Positions 48,638 to 57,497 of a DNA stretch of 64,000 nt are shown here, one piece after another. The notes under the pieces are model-generated. The model saw only the letters and a list, made by a program, of their open reading frames with translations, ran no database searches and was not told where the DNA came from. Location of the stretch: positions 186,001 through 250,000 of the forward strand of contig SUZR01000001.1 in the NCBI GenBank assembly GCA_015059845.1, written 5' to 3'. Within the stretch, counting starts at the first letter, position 1. Each line of letters starts with the position of its first letter. The stretch comes from Rikenellaceae bacterium. GTDB lineage: Bacteria; Bacteroidota; Bacteroidia; Bacteroidales; Rikenellaceae. A program made the translations under genes and the position numbers.

Positions 48638-49954
48638 CTAATTTTCGTTTTCGGGAGTCTTCTCCGCAAACATCTCCTCTACGGCCTTGATGACCTGCTC
48701 CTCGGTGGCGTTGAGCGCAAATACCTTCGTGGGCTTAAGCTCATACACCTCGTGCGAAGCCTTAAATGCCTGCTCACCAGCACCTGTGATGTTGAGCATA
48801 ATGGTGGCATCCTTCTCCACCTTACCATCCTGCACAGCCTTGATAAGCGTAGCCGTAGCCACAGCCGCTGCGGGGTGGATATCCACGCCCTCCAGCTCCT
48901 CGAACAATTTGGCAGCCTTGCGAGCCTGAGCGTTCGTCGCAACCAGAATCTCGCCATTGGTAGCCTTCAGCGCATCGTACAGACCACCCTTGATAGGATA
49001 AGGGGGCTTGCGGTTAGACAACACCTTAGCGTCGATGATACCTGCATCGCGGCGAGCCTTGTCGGCATCGTACGGAAGCATAGCACGCGAATCAGCACGC
49101 CAAGCATCGTACATCGGAACAAACGGTGCGTTCTGCGACACCATCAGCTTCATCACCGTATCGCCATAGCCGCCATCCTCAATAAGACGCATATTAGCCT
49201 CCCACGCGGCGATAGCACCCGTACCGCTACCTACGGCCTGGAAGTAGTAGTCGGGAATACGGCCAATGGTTGTGGCAGCCGACAGCACGGTTGTAGCCAT
49301 ACCGTCACGGCGTGCTACATTCTTTGCACCACCCTCTGCGTGGAACTTAGGCGACTTGAGAGCCATATCGCTCAGGTGGATAGCGTCGAAGTAGTCGCCA
49401 CCCTTCTCGCAGGCGATGAGCTTCACGCAGGGGTTGATGGGCTTCTCAAACCACAGAGCCGAGAGGTTATCGGCAGGCACGCTGAGCAGCAAGGGGATAT
49501 TATTCTCCGAGCATACCTTGGCAAAGGCACGCGCTGTATTACCCGCCGAGGCAACCACCAGCACACGCTTCTCATCCTCACCCATACGACCGCAGACGCT
49601 ATACGCCTCAGTCTCCTTGAATGAGCAGGTTGACATCTTCGCGCCGTGCTTGGGCGAGTAGCCATTCAGCGTGATGTAGAGATTCTTCAATCCGAGGTGC
49701 TTCGCCAAGCCCTCGCTACGATACGTCACGGGCGCAGCCGAGCCCTTCAGCAGACGCCTTACGGGCAGCCAATCGCAGAAGGTGTAAAAACCATAATCCT
49801 CGCCCTTGAGCTCCAACTTCTTCTTAGCATAGATGGCACGCACCAACGATGGCTCTGTGCACTCCTTATCCTCAAGCACCCAGCCCGTATCCTCGAACTC
49901 GCGCTCGGTAGCTACGCATTTGAGCGTATATTCCGTTGCCTTAAAATTTTCCAT
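48638..49954 (-). CDS. Cysteate synthase-like PLP enzyme (threonine synthase paralogue)
   Basis: 438 aa threonine-synthase-like fold; VTYRSEGLAKHLGLKNLYITLNGYSPKHGAKMSTCSFKETEA; VVASAGNTARAFAKVCSENNIPLLLSVPAD; AVGSGTGAIAAWEANMRL. Resembles the cysteate-synthase branch rather than housekeeping ThrC. Confidence 0.75.
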   Translation of the reverse strand: MENFKATEYTLKCVATEREFEDTGWVLEDKECTEPSLVRAIYAKKKLELKGEDYGFYTFCDWLPVRRLLKGSAAPVTYRSEGLAKHLGLKNLYITLNGYSPKHGAKMSTCSFKETEAYSVCGRMGEDEKRVLVVASAGNTARAFAKVCSENNIPLLLSVPADNLSALWFEKPINPCVKLIACEKGGDYFDAIHLSDMALKSPKFHAEGGAKNVARRDGMATTVLSAATTIGRIPDYYFQAVGSGTGAIAAWEANMRLIEDGGYGDTVMKLMVSQNAPFVPMYDAWRADSRAMLPYDADKARRDAGIIDAKVLSNRKPPYPIKGGLYDALKATNGEILVATNAQARKAAKLFEELEGVDIHPAAAVATATLIKAVQDGKVEKDATIMLNITGAGEQAFKASHEVYELKPTKVFALNATEEQVIKAVEEMFAEKTPENEN

Positions 49955-50023
49955 TATATTGAGTTTATTATTTTCTAATGTGCAAATTTAATAAATTTAG
50001 GCCAAAGTTAAGGATAAATTTCT

Positions 50024-50031
50024 TACATTTG
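50024..50031 (+). promoter_or_regulatory. TAnnTTTG -7 promoter upstream of SGNH hydrolase
   Basis: tacatttg, 40 nt before ATG 50072. Confidence 0.6.
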
Positions 50032-50071
50032 TGATACCCTAAAATAGATTTAACCAAAAATTAGATAGATT

Positions 50072-50788
50072 ATGAAGAAAATTCTTTTCACACTCGCATT
50101 GTGCTTTATCGCCACAGGCGCAATGGCACAGGACAAAAAGACCGATTGGGCGCAGTTCTACCGCTACGAGAAGGCGAACGCGGAGGTAACAGCTCAGCCC
50201 GACGCTGTATTTATGGGTAACTCAATCACCGATGGCTGGGCACGTCAGGACCCTGAGTTCTTCACAAAGAACAACTTCGTGGGCCGTGGTATCAGCGGAC
50301 AGACCTCTTCGGAGATGCTGGTGCGCTTCCGCCGCGACGTTATCGACCTGAATCCCAAGTGCGTGGTAATCCTCTCGGGTACAAACGACATTGCCCGCAA
50401 CAACGGTTTCATCGCCCCTGAGAATACGCTGGGTAACATCATCTCTATGTGCGAGTTGGCGAAGGCTAATGGCATTAAGGTTATCCTCTGTTCTATCACT
50501 CCCACCTCTGAGTTCCGCTGGCGCAAGGAGATTGAGCCTGCACAGCTCATCCGCGACCTCAATAAGATGTTGGAGGCATACGCCAAGGAGGCTGGTCACT
50601 ACTTCCTGAACTACTACCCCGCCCTCACCGACGAGAAGGGAGGCCTGCCCGAGAAGTGGAGTAAGGATACTTGCCACCCCAACCTCGAGTGCTACCGCAC
50701 CGTTATGGAGCCTATGGTTTGCGACGCGGTGAACAAGGTGCTCAAGACCCCCAAGAAGAAGCTCCACACAGCAATGCCCGTAGAGTAA
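50072..50788 (+). CDS. Secreted GDSL/SGNH hydrolase
   Basis: Signal peptide; VFMGNSITDGWARQDPEFF (GDS block I variant), VVILSGTNDIARN (block III), DTCHPNLECY (DxxH, block V). Confidence 0.92.
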   Translation: MKKILFTLALCFIATGAMAQDKKTDWAQFYRYEKANAEVTAQPDAVFMGNSITDGWARQDPEFFTKNNFVGRGISGQTSSEMLVRFRRDVIDLNPKCVVILSGTNDIARNNGFIAPENTLGNIISMCELAKANGIKVILCSITPTSEFRWRKEIEPAQLIRDLNKMLEAYAKEAGHYFLNYYPALTDEKGGLPEKWSKDTCHPNLECYRTVMEPMVCDAVNKVLKTPKKKLHTAMPVE

Positions 50789-50809
50789 GGCTATTAAAGT
50801 AGAGTTTTA

Positions 50810-50846
50810 TAGGTGTTATGGTTTTCCCGTAGCACCTATTTTTTTA
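50810..50846 (+). terminator. Hairpin terminator after SGNH hydrolase gene
   Basis: ataggtgttatggttttcccgtagcacctattttttt. Confidence 0.75.
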
Positions 50847-50860
50847 TGGGCGTCGCGGAG

Positions 50861-50920
50861 CATTACAGCATTACAACCATTACAGGCATTACACCCCTGT
50901 AATGCTGTAATGGTGTAATG
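50861..50920 (+). repeat. ATTACA-type palindromic element, copy A (direct)
   Basis: cattacagcattacaaccattacaggcattacacccctgtaatgctgtaatggtgtaatg; 50871..50920 is identical to copy B. Confidence 0.95.
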
Positions 50921-51083
50921 CTTTTAGTCCGTATAATATGTAGGTCATTGGCTTATCACCGCCGAGCCTGCGGCCTCCAGCCGCATTTACAAGTCTGACC
51001 CACCCCCTAATCCCCCGCCTCAGGCAGGGGACTTTGGTCGCTACGCTCCGAAGGTTGCAGATGGGTAGGTAGTACAGGAATAG

Positions 51084-51133
51084 TTACAACCATTACAGGC
51101 ATTACACCCCTGTAATGCTGTAATGGTGTAATG
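51084..51133 (+). repeat. ATTACA-type palindromic element, copy B (direct)
   Basis: ttacaaccattacaggcattacacccctgtaatgctgtaatggtgtaatg, exact 50-bp match to copy A. Confidence 0.95.
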
Positions 51134-51180
51134 GTATCTACGTGCGTCAGCCAATATTTGTCTTGCTACGAGCTATGAGT

Positions 51181-51221
51181 GTTACACGCGTTACACCACT
51201 TGTAAAGTGTAATAGTGTAAC
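51181..51221 (+). repeat. Diverged ATTACA/GTTACAC hairpin, copy D
   Basis: gttacacgcgttacaccacttgtaaagtgtaatagtgtaac: related inverted-repeat composition. Confidence 0.6.
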
Positions 51222-51249
51222 AAAATTGATTAGGCGTTATAAGTAGGAT

Positions 51250-51334
51250 AAGTATTATAGGTGGGAAAAGACTCTACTACCCATAACTCGTATAATACCT
51301 ATAATACTTATATCACTTACGCTACGTATAATAC
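51250..51334 (+). repeat. TATAATAC-type direct/inverted repeats
   Basis: aagtattatagg (51250..51261) is the exact reverse complement of cctataatactt (51298..51309); TATAATAC also at 51291, 51300 and 51327. Confidence 0.75.
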
Positions 51335-51534
51335 TCATAAAATATATGAGTCATTACAAGCCTCTACATAGTGTTAATCCACCTTTAGGTATATACCTCA
51401 CTGATACTGACAACTATCATACGTATCAGGCAAGTAATATACAGCTGTAAATTACCACGAACTTTTATATATCTGACACCGTATAGGACAAGAACTAAAA
51501 TAAAAGTTCTCGCAATGACAATACATTACAAAAG

Positions 51535-51594
51535 CATTACACCATTACAGCATTACAGGGGTGTAATGCCTGTAATGGTTGTAATGGTGTAATG
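51535..51594 (-). repeat. ATTACA-type palindromic element, copy C (inverted)
   Basis: cattacaccattacagcattacaggggtgtaatgcctgtaatggttgtaa (51535..51584) is the exact reverse complement of the 50-bp core of copies A and B. Confidence 0.95.
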
Positions 51595-51598
51595 GTCC

Positions 51599-52912
51599 CT
51601 ACCATCTGCGGCGGCGTTGGCGGCGTTTTTTCATCTTGCGGATGATGCCCACAACGAGCAGGAAACCGATGGCGATAAGAATCACAACCACCATCCAGTT
51701 ATTCAGATTATCGCCCTTCACCCTCGACCACATCTCAAGCAAAGCTGCCGTACGAGGACCACTATCGTGCATCATAGTACAGCGGTCGATAACACTTTTA
51801 TCAGGGTACAACACAGGGTTAATAACCACATCGCTACCCTCCTCACCAAAGAAGTAGCTCAAGTCGAGCGACTCCTCAAAACCAGCCTCCGCGGCCGATT
51901 CCGACATATACTCCATAACGTCGGGCGTGCCGATAACACTCACATAACCAATCTCATCCATATTGCGGATGGCATTCTCGGGCTTGCACATAAAGTTAAT
52001 GAAGTAGGATGCCGCCTTGGTGTTCTTGGCGTACTTGGGTATCACCCAGCCGTCAAACCACACGATACTACCCTCCTCGGGCACAACGTAATCCAGCTCC
52101 ACATCCACAGCCGCAGCCTCCTCAATGGCCCACACTGCATCGCCGCTCCACGAGAGATTCAGCCACGCCTTCTCCTTGGTCATAATCTCCTTGCCGAAGT
52201 CGGCCTCCCAGCCTGCAACGTAGGGCTTCGCCCTCTTCAGCAGAGCCTCCACAACGGCGATAGACTCATCCGAAGAGTCGTGCATCAACTCATCCAACGT
52301 AACCTCGCCACTCTTCACGCGCTCCTGATTGGCATAGATTAGCAGCGGGCTATACACATCACGGAAGGCATCCTTGATAAGGAGTTTCTTGTTGAACTTA
52401 GGATTCCACAGCGAGCTCCACGTGCTGGCCTCCTCGCGTGTAACATACTTAGGATTATAGAGAAAGCCCGTAGTACCCCACATATAACCTACAGCATAGT
52501 CGTTGGCATTCTTGCCACCGCCATCAATCTTGTCGAACACGTCGCGGATGAAGGGCGACACGTTACCCAGGTAGTTGGGCGTAGAGCCAAAATCCTTGTT
52601 TATGGGTAGCAGCAGGTCGTTCTTGAGCATACGCTCGATGATATACTCCGAGGGGCACGCCACATCGAAGTCCTCCTTACCGCGCTCAATCTTCGCCAAC
52701 ATAATCTCGTTGATGTCGAAGAGCTGATAGACAACCTCCACCTTTTCGCCGGTCTGCTCGTAGTACCACTCCTCGAACTCCGCCAGCAGCGACTCGTCGA
52801 TGTAGTCGGCCCAATTATAGACCTTCAGAATCGACTTGCGAGCATCATCGCCCGAGCAGCCGACCGAGAGCGCCATTAGAGCGGCAAACGCTATGTATAG
52901 AAATCTTTTCAT
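51599..52912 (-). CDS. potD: Spermidine/putrescine ABC transporter substrate-binding protein (PotD) with C-terminal TM anchor
   Basis: Lipobox (LSVGCSGDD), LKVYNWADYIDESLLAEFEEWY...; C-terminal MVVVILIAIGFLLVVGIIRKMKKRRQRRRRW. Confidence 0.92.
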   Translation of the reverse strand: MKRFLYIAFAALMALSVGCSGDDARKSILKVYNWADYIDESLLAEFEEWYYEQTGEKVEVVYQLFDINEIMLAKIERGKEDFDVACPSEYIIERMLKNDLLLPINKDFGSTPNYLGNVSPFIRDVFDKIDGGGKNANDYAVGYMWGTTGFLYNPKYVTREEASTWSSLWNPKFNKKLLIKDAFRDVYSPLLIYANQERVKSGEVTLDELMHDSSDESIAVVEALLKRAKPYVAGWEADFGKEIMTKEKAWLNLSWSGDAVWAIEEAAAVDVELDYVVPEEGSIVWFDGWVIPKYAKNTKAASYFINFMCKPENAIRNMDEIGYVSVIGTPDVMEYMSESAAEAGFEESLDLSYFFGEEGSDVVINPVLYPDKSVIDRCTMMHDSGPRTAALLEMWSRVKGDNLNNWMVVVILIAIGFLLVVGIIRKMKKRRQRRRRW

Positions 52913-52913
52913 C

Positions 52914-53711
52914 TTATACCTCTTTCTTTTTATTGGCACGCTGTGAGCGCACGTTAATGACAATCAACAACACCAACACGGTCATAAAGATAATGGTCGA
53001 GAGGGGTCGCAACTCAGGCGTAAGACCACCCTTGCGGGCATCGGCGTAGATGTATGTCGAGAGGGTCTCAAGGCCTCCCGTGCCGATGGTGAAGATGGTC
53101 ACGGCAAAGTCGTCAATCGAGAGCGTGAAGGCGAGGATAAAACCCGAAATCATACCGGGCTTAATCTCTGGAATAATCACCTTACGCAGCGCCTGAAAGG
53201 GTGTAGCACCCAAGTCCAACGCCGCCTCGTAGATGTTGGGATTCATCTGCTGCAGGCGCGGCAACACGCACAGCACCACGTAGGGCGTACAGAAGGTGAC
53301 GTGTGCCAGCACGACTGTGACATATCCCTGCGTAATGCCCAAGCTGACAAACAGAAGGAACAGCGAGATACCCGTAATAATATCGGGGTTGAGCATCGGG
53401 ATGTTGTTCAACGAATTGATTACCATCTTCTTGCGGCCGTACATATTATGTATTCCTATAGCTGCCACACTACCCAGCAGAGTAGATATCGCAGCGGCCA
53501 GGATGGCAATGATAATTGTATTCTCAATAGCACTCAGCAGCGAGTGATGCACGCCGCCCGAGAAGAGCGAGGTGTAGAGCTTGGTCGAGAATCCCGTCCA
53601 GTTACCCAGCACCTTAGCCTCCGTGAAGGAGAATACGGCAATGATAAGGATGGGCGCATACAACATCGCCAGCAGGAACCACAGATAGGCTTGTGCAAAA
53701 AATCTTTTCAT
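52914..53711 (-). CDS. potC: Spermidine/putrescine ABC transporter permease PotC
   Basis: Multi-TM; EAALDLGATPFQALRKVIIPEIKPGMISGFILAFTLSIDDFAVTIF (EAA loop). Confidence 0.94.
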   Translation of the reverse strand: MKRFFAQAYLWFLLAMLYAPILIIAVFSFTEAKVLGNWTGFSTKLYTSLFSGGVHHSLLSAIENTIIIAILAAAISTLLGSVAAIGIHNMYGRKKMVINSLNNIPMLNPDIITGISLFLLFVSLGITQGYVTVVLAHVTFCTPYVVLCVLPRLQQMNPNIYEAALDLGATPFQALRKVIIPEIKPGMISGFILAFTLSIDDFAVTIFTIGTGGLETLSTYIYADARKGGLTPELRPLSTIIFMTVLVLLIVINVRSQRANKKKEV

Positions 53712-54520
53712 CAGATAATTCCTCCCTCGTTTGAGGCGCGGTCCTCCTCGTCGTCGCTAAAGAGCTCGGTGGCAAAGATAATCACCAGCATAATGAGCGA
53801 CAAGGCTGCGCCATAGTTCCACATTCCGTTATTGATGTTCTCCTGGATAGTTGTACCAAAGAGTTTTATGTTGTTCATAGTCAGCAACTCGGCGATGGCG
53901 AAGGTCGAGATTGTCGGCATAAAGACCATCATCACACCACTCATCACGCCCGGCATCGACAGCGGCACCACAACCTTCTTGAATACCGTCCACGGGTTAG
54001 CACCCAAGTCCTGCGCCGCCTCGATGTAGCTGTGGTCCATCTTCTGCATCACGTTGTAGATAGGGTAAATCATAAACGGCAGGAAGTTATATACCATACC
54101 AAATATCAAAGCACCCTCGCCCAGCGGCAACCGCAGGAAGTCGAACAGCGCCACCGTAGCCAGCGTGCGCACAAGGATATTAATCCACATAGGCAGAATG
54201 AATAGTACGACCATCACCTTCGAGCGACATAACTCCGTATTACTCAGGATATAAGCCGCAGGATAACCCAGCAGGATGCAAAGCACCGTAGTGACTATGG
54301 CCACGCCTATCGAATAGACAAAGGTATTAGCCGCCTCGGGGCTTGAGATAAACTTCGCAAAGTTGGCCATCGTGAAGTTACCCTCCGCATCCTGAAAGGC
54401 ATACAGGAAGATAAGCACCAATGGCAGCACCACGAATATTATGAGGAATATCAGGTAAGGGATACTCCAGTTACTTCGCTTCATAAAGAGCTTCGACAAC
54501 CACTTCATATCGCACTGCAC
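53711..54520 (-). CDS. potB: Spermidine/putrescine ABC transporter permease PotB
   Basis: Multi-TM; EAAQDLGANPWTVFKKVVVPLSMPGVMSGVMMVF; precedes potC. Confidence 0.94.
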   Translation of the reverse strand: MQCDMKWLSKLFMKRSNWSIPYLIFLIIFVVLPLVLIFLYAFQDAEGNFTMANFAKFISSPEAANTFVYSIGVAIVTTVLCILLGYPAAYILSNTELCRSKVMVVLFILPMWINILVRTLATVALFDFLRLPLGEGALIFGMVYNFLPFMIYPIYNVMQKMDHSYIEAAQDLGANPWTVFKKVVVPLSMPGVMSGVMMVFMPTISTFAIAELLTMNNIKLFGTTIQENINNGMWNYGAALSLIMLVIIFATELFSDDEEDRASNEGGII

Positions 54521-54529
54521 GTTAAGTTG

Positions 54530-55912
54530 TTACACACGCTTGATTCGCATATCGTCGCTCTGAATCTTCACGCCCACGATATCACGGTCGTCCCACACAT
54601 CGTGCGTATCCACGTAGATGTTCTCGCCATTCTCGGTACGTACCGTGAGGTGGTAGTGGTCGCCCTTGTAGAGGATAAAGCGCACATCGCCCACAAGCAT
54701 ACCATCCTCCTTGTTGTCCATAAGCTCGATTTTGTCGAAGTCAACCTCCACCTCGACAGCCTCGCCGCCCTCGACATCAGGCTGCTCGTTGCAGACCAGC
54801 TGCGTGCCCAGAATCTCCACGTGTGTGGCGTCTATCATCTTGCCGCTAAAGGTGTTAGTTATTCTCTCCTTATGCATTACGTGAATATCCGAAGGCTTGA
54901 CAATCAGGCTCACCTCCTGTCCCACTTCAAAGGCATTGTAGTCCTGAATCATAATCTCATAGCGGTCCGAGGTCAGCACCGTCATCTCGTAGTGCACACC
55001 CTTGAAGATGCACGACTGCACCACGCCGTCAAACATACCCGAGCCGCACTTGGCCATAATATATACATCCTCGGGGCGGATAACAACATCGACGGGTACA
55101 TTCTCGCCAAAGCCCGTATCCACGCACTCGAAGTCGCGACCCATAAAGCGCACCAGACGGTCCTGCACCATCACACCATTGAGGATATTACTCTCGCCGA
55201 TAAAATCCGCAACGAATGAGTTCGCAGGCTCATTATATATATTGGTAGGAGTGCCAATCTGCTGCACGCGACCCTCGCTCATAACAACGATTGTGTCGCT
55301 GAGCGTGAGGGCCTCCTCCTGGTCGTGCGTGACATATACGAAGGTGATACCCAGAGTCTTATGCATATCCTTAAGCTCCATCTGCATATCCTTGCGCATC
55401 TTCAAATCCAATGCCGCCAAAGGCTCATCCAGAAGCAACACCTGCGGGCGGTTGATAATAGCACGTGCAATGGCTACACGCTGCTGCTGGCCTCCCGAGA
55501 GTGAGTTCACATCGCGCCACTCGTAGTCGGTCATACCAACCATCTTCAGCGCCTTGGTCACACGCGCCTCAATCTCATCCTCCTTCACCTTCTTGAGTTT
55601 CAGGCCAAAGGCGATATTGTCATATACGTTCAGGTGGGGAAACAAAGCATATCGCTGGAATACGGTATTCACAGGGCGCTCGTGGGGAGGCACCTGCGTA
55701 ATATCCTCACCACCAATCTTTATCTCGCCCTCATCGGCCGTGCCGAAGCCCGCCAATATGCGCAACAATGTAGTCTTACCACAACCCGAAGGACCCAGAA
55801 TCGTAACAAACTCGCCCTTCTTCACAAACAAACTAACATCATCCAATACCTGCTTATCGCCAAAGCTCTTTGAAATATGGCTTAACTCGATGATGAAATT
55901 TGAATCTTTCAT
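54530..55912 (-). CDS. potA: Spermidine/putrescine ABC transporter ATP-binding protein PotA
   Basis: [63 protein letters not shown]-like C-terminus. Confidence 0.96.
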   Translation of the reverse strand: MKDSNFIIELSHISKSFGDKQVLDDVSLFVKKGEFVTILGPSGCGKTTLLRILAGFGTADEGEIKIGGEDITQVPPHERPVNTVFQRYALFPHLNVYDNIAFGLKLKKVKEDEIEARVTKALKMVGMTDYEWRDVNSLSGGQQQRVAIARAIINRPQVLLLDEPLAALDLKMRKDMQMELKDMHKTLGITFVYVTHDQEEALTLSDTIVVMSEGRVQQIGTPTNIYNEPANSFVADFIGESNILNGVMVQDRLVRFMGRDFECVDTGFGENVPVDVVIRPEDVYIMAKCGSGMFDGVVQSCIFKGVHYEMTVLTSDRYEIMIQDYNAFEVGQEVSLIVKPSDIHVMHKERITNTFSGKMIDATHVEILGTQLVCNEQPDVEGGEAVEVEVDFDKIELMDNKEDGMLVGDVRFILYKGDHYHLTVRTENGENIYVDTHDVWDDRDIVGVKIQSDDMRIKRV

Positions 55913-55952
55913 TTCTTAATCTAAATAAATTGGATTAAATACAACTTGTTAA

Positions 55953-57098
55953 CTATTTCGCCTTTCGGGCTATATGCTTCACCGCTCCCACGACATCGAA
56001 CTTCCACGTAAGGCCTACGTTAAATATGTGACGCTTAGTGTAATTATTTGATGCCCACGCAGCGTGAAGGCGTATGTCTTTATTCTCTTTCAGGGGGAAA
56101 TACTCCAAGCCTACGCCGTAGTATATATACTCCTTATCGCCCGTCAGGTAGGCGGGCATAACGTATGTATTCTCCTCATTTGCAGCCACCTTGTCCTCCA
56201 CCGAGAGATACTCGCCCAGGATGTCATACTCCAAGTCATCAGCCTGATTCTCCACGCCAAAGCGGCCAAACAGACGCAGCGACTCGCCAAAGTTATATGC
56301 AGGCTGAAGCGTTAAGGTATAATCCTTGCCTATGCTGTCGCTCCACTTCGCCGCGCGAACGATGTAGTCGAACATAAACTCGAAATTGCCAAAATAGAAC
56401 ATATTACCCAATGCCAGCATCTTAACGAACTTACCCGGCTCGTACTCCATCATATTGAGCGACCAGATAGACTCATAATGCTCCCACATACCGTACCAAG
56501 CTAAGCTGTACGCGTAGAGATTATCCTCCTTCGGGGCGAAAGCAAAGGGAGAGTTTACCACCTGCAAGGCGAGCGATGTGGTCTGGGCGTTATTGGTCCA
56601 CATAGCCGATGCGCCCCACAGCCAGCAGTTAATGTTATAGTTGAACATAGAGCCCATTTCATAGTAGCAATCAAGCTCATAGGCGTCGTACTCGAAGCTA
56701 CCTACGGCCAGCGCATCCTTACCCGCCGTGAAGGAAAAATTACCCACGTCGTAGCTCAGCGTAAGCCAATTTGTAGCGTCAAAGACAGAGGAATCCTCGC
56801 CAATAGAGGCTGATAATTTATGATTGAGGCTATAAGAGAAGTGCTTGCCAATTTTACCGTCAATATTCAGAATCAAACCATCACCGCCGAAACCGCCGGT
56901 CTTGCCGGAGGATTGATGCTCATAACCGAAACGCGCATCAAGCGTTATTACGGGAGTATAATCCTCATCGTTTTCAACAGTTACATCCTCCCCGGATGAA
57001 GACCCCGACAGCGTCGCACTACTATTCACTTCCTGCGCCCAGACTGTGGAGCCGGCCATAATAAATATGGTCCCCAAAAAGGTTAAGAGTCTCTTCAT
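55953..57098 (-). CDS. Outer-membrane beta-barrel porin-like protein
   Basis: Signal peptide (FIMAGSTVWAQ), beta-barrel-like sequence, 40 bp upstream of potA in the same direction. Confidence 0.75.
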   Translation of the reverse strand: MKRLLTFLGTIFIMAGSTVWAQEVNSSATLSGSSSGEDVTVENDEDYTPVITLDARFGYEHQSSGKTGGFGGDGLILNIDGKIGKHFSYSLNHKLSASIGEDSSVFDATNWLTLSYDVGNFSFTAGKDALAVGSFEYDAYELDCYYEMGSMFNYNINCWLWGASAMWTNNAQTTSLALQVVNSPFAFAPKEDNLYAYSLAWYGMWEHYESIWSLNMMEYEPGKFVKMLALGNMFYFGNFEFMFDYIVRAAKWSDSIGKDYTLTLQPAYNFGESLRLFGRFGVENQADDLEYDILGEYLSVEDKVAANEENTYVMPAYLTGDKEYIYYGVGLEYFPLKENKDIRLHAAWASNNYTKRHIFNVGLTWKFDVVGAVKHIARKAK

Positions 57099-57381
57099 TA
57101 AGCAGTAAAAAAGTTTAATTACATAAGAGTATAATTTAATATTGCACTTTAACTTGCGTTTTTAGTAAAAAGATTTGCGGCTACAAGGCTCGCTTAATCA
57201 CGAACTTACAACCGCAAATCTGGGGACAAAAATAAAACAAAATATCGAATAAACAACCCCTTTGGGCAACTTTTTTTACTATTTTTTCAAAATATTCAAA
57301 TACGGGTTAGTAAAAATTTAATTTTTCATTGCGCGACAAATACTTTTTGCTTTCATACTTGATATAATAAAAAATATATTC

Positions 57382-57389
57382 TATCTTTG
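57382..57389 (+). promoter_or_regulatory. TAnnTTTG -7 promoter upstream of the haem/FkbO-like/HzsA-like cluster
   Basis: tatctttg in the 400-bp intergenic region; implies a leader of about 100 nt. Confidence 0.6.
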
Positions 57390-57497
57390 CGAGAAGGTGT
57401 GTAAGGCAGGTATCGCTCCACCCCACCAACCAAACTAAACCAAATTTCCAAACATAAACACATCCGCCACAAACAATGTGGTGCTGACATAGCGATT

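Noticed and set aside
48554-49624. 356-aa plus-strand ORF in the track
   Set aside because: Lies antisense to the well-supported cysteate-synthase-like gene and the manA 5' end; Leu/His/Arg-rich translation with no recognisable motif; shadow ORF from codon bias.
50861-51594. Possible CRISPR array or coding tandem repeat
   Set aside because: Copies are irregularly spaced and one is inverted; the 9-bp periodicity is palindromic, and there is no supporting ORF or cas gene.
51617-52342. 241-aa plus-strand ORF
   Set aside because: Antisense to potD; His-rich shadow ORF.
54527-55219. 230-aa plus-strand ORF
   Set aside because: Antisense to potA; no motif.
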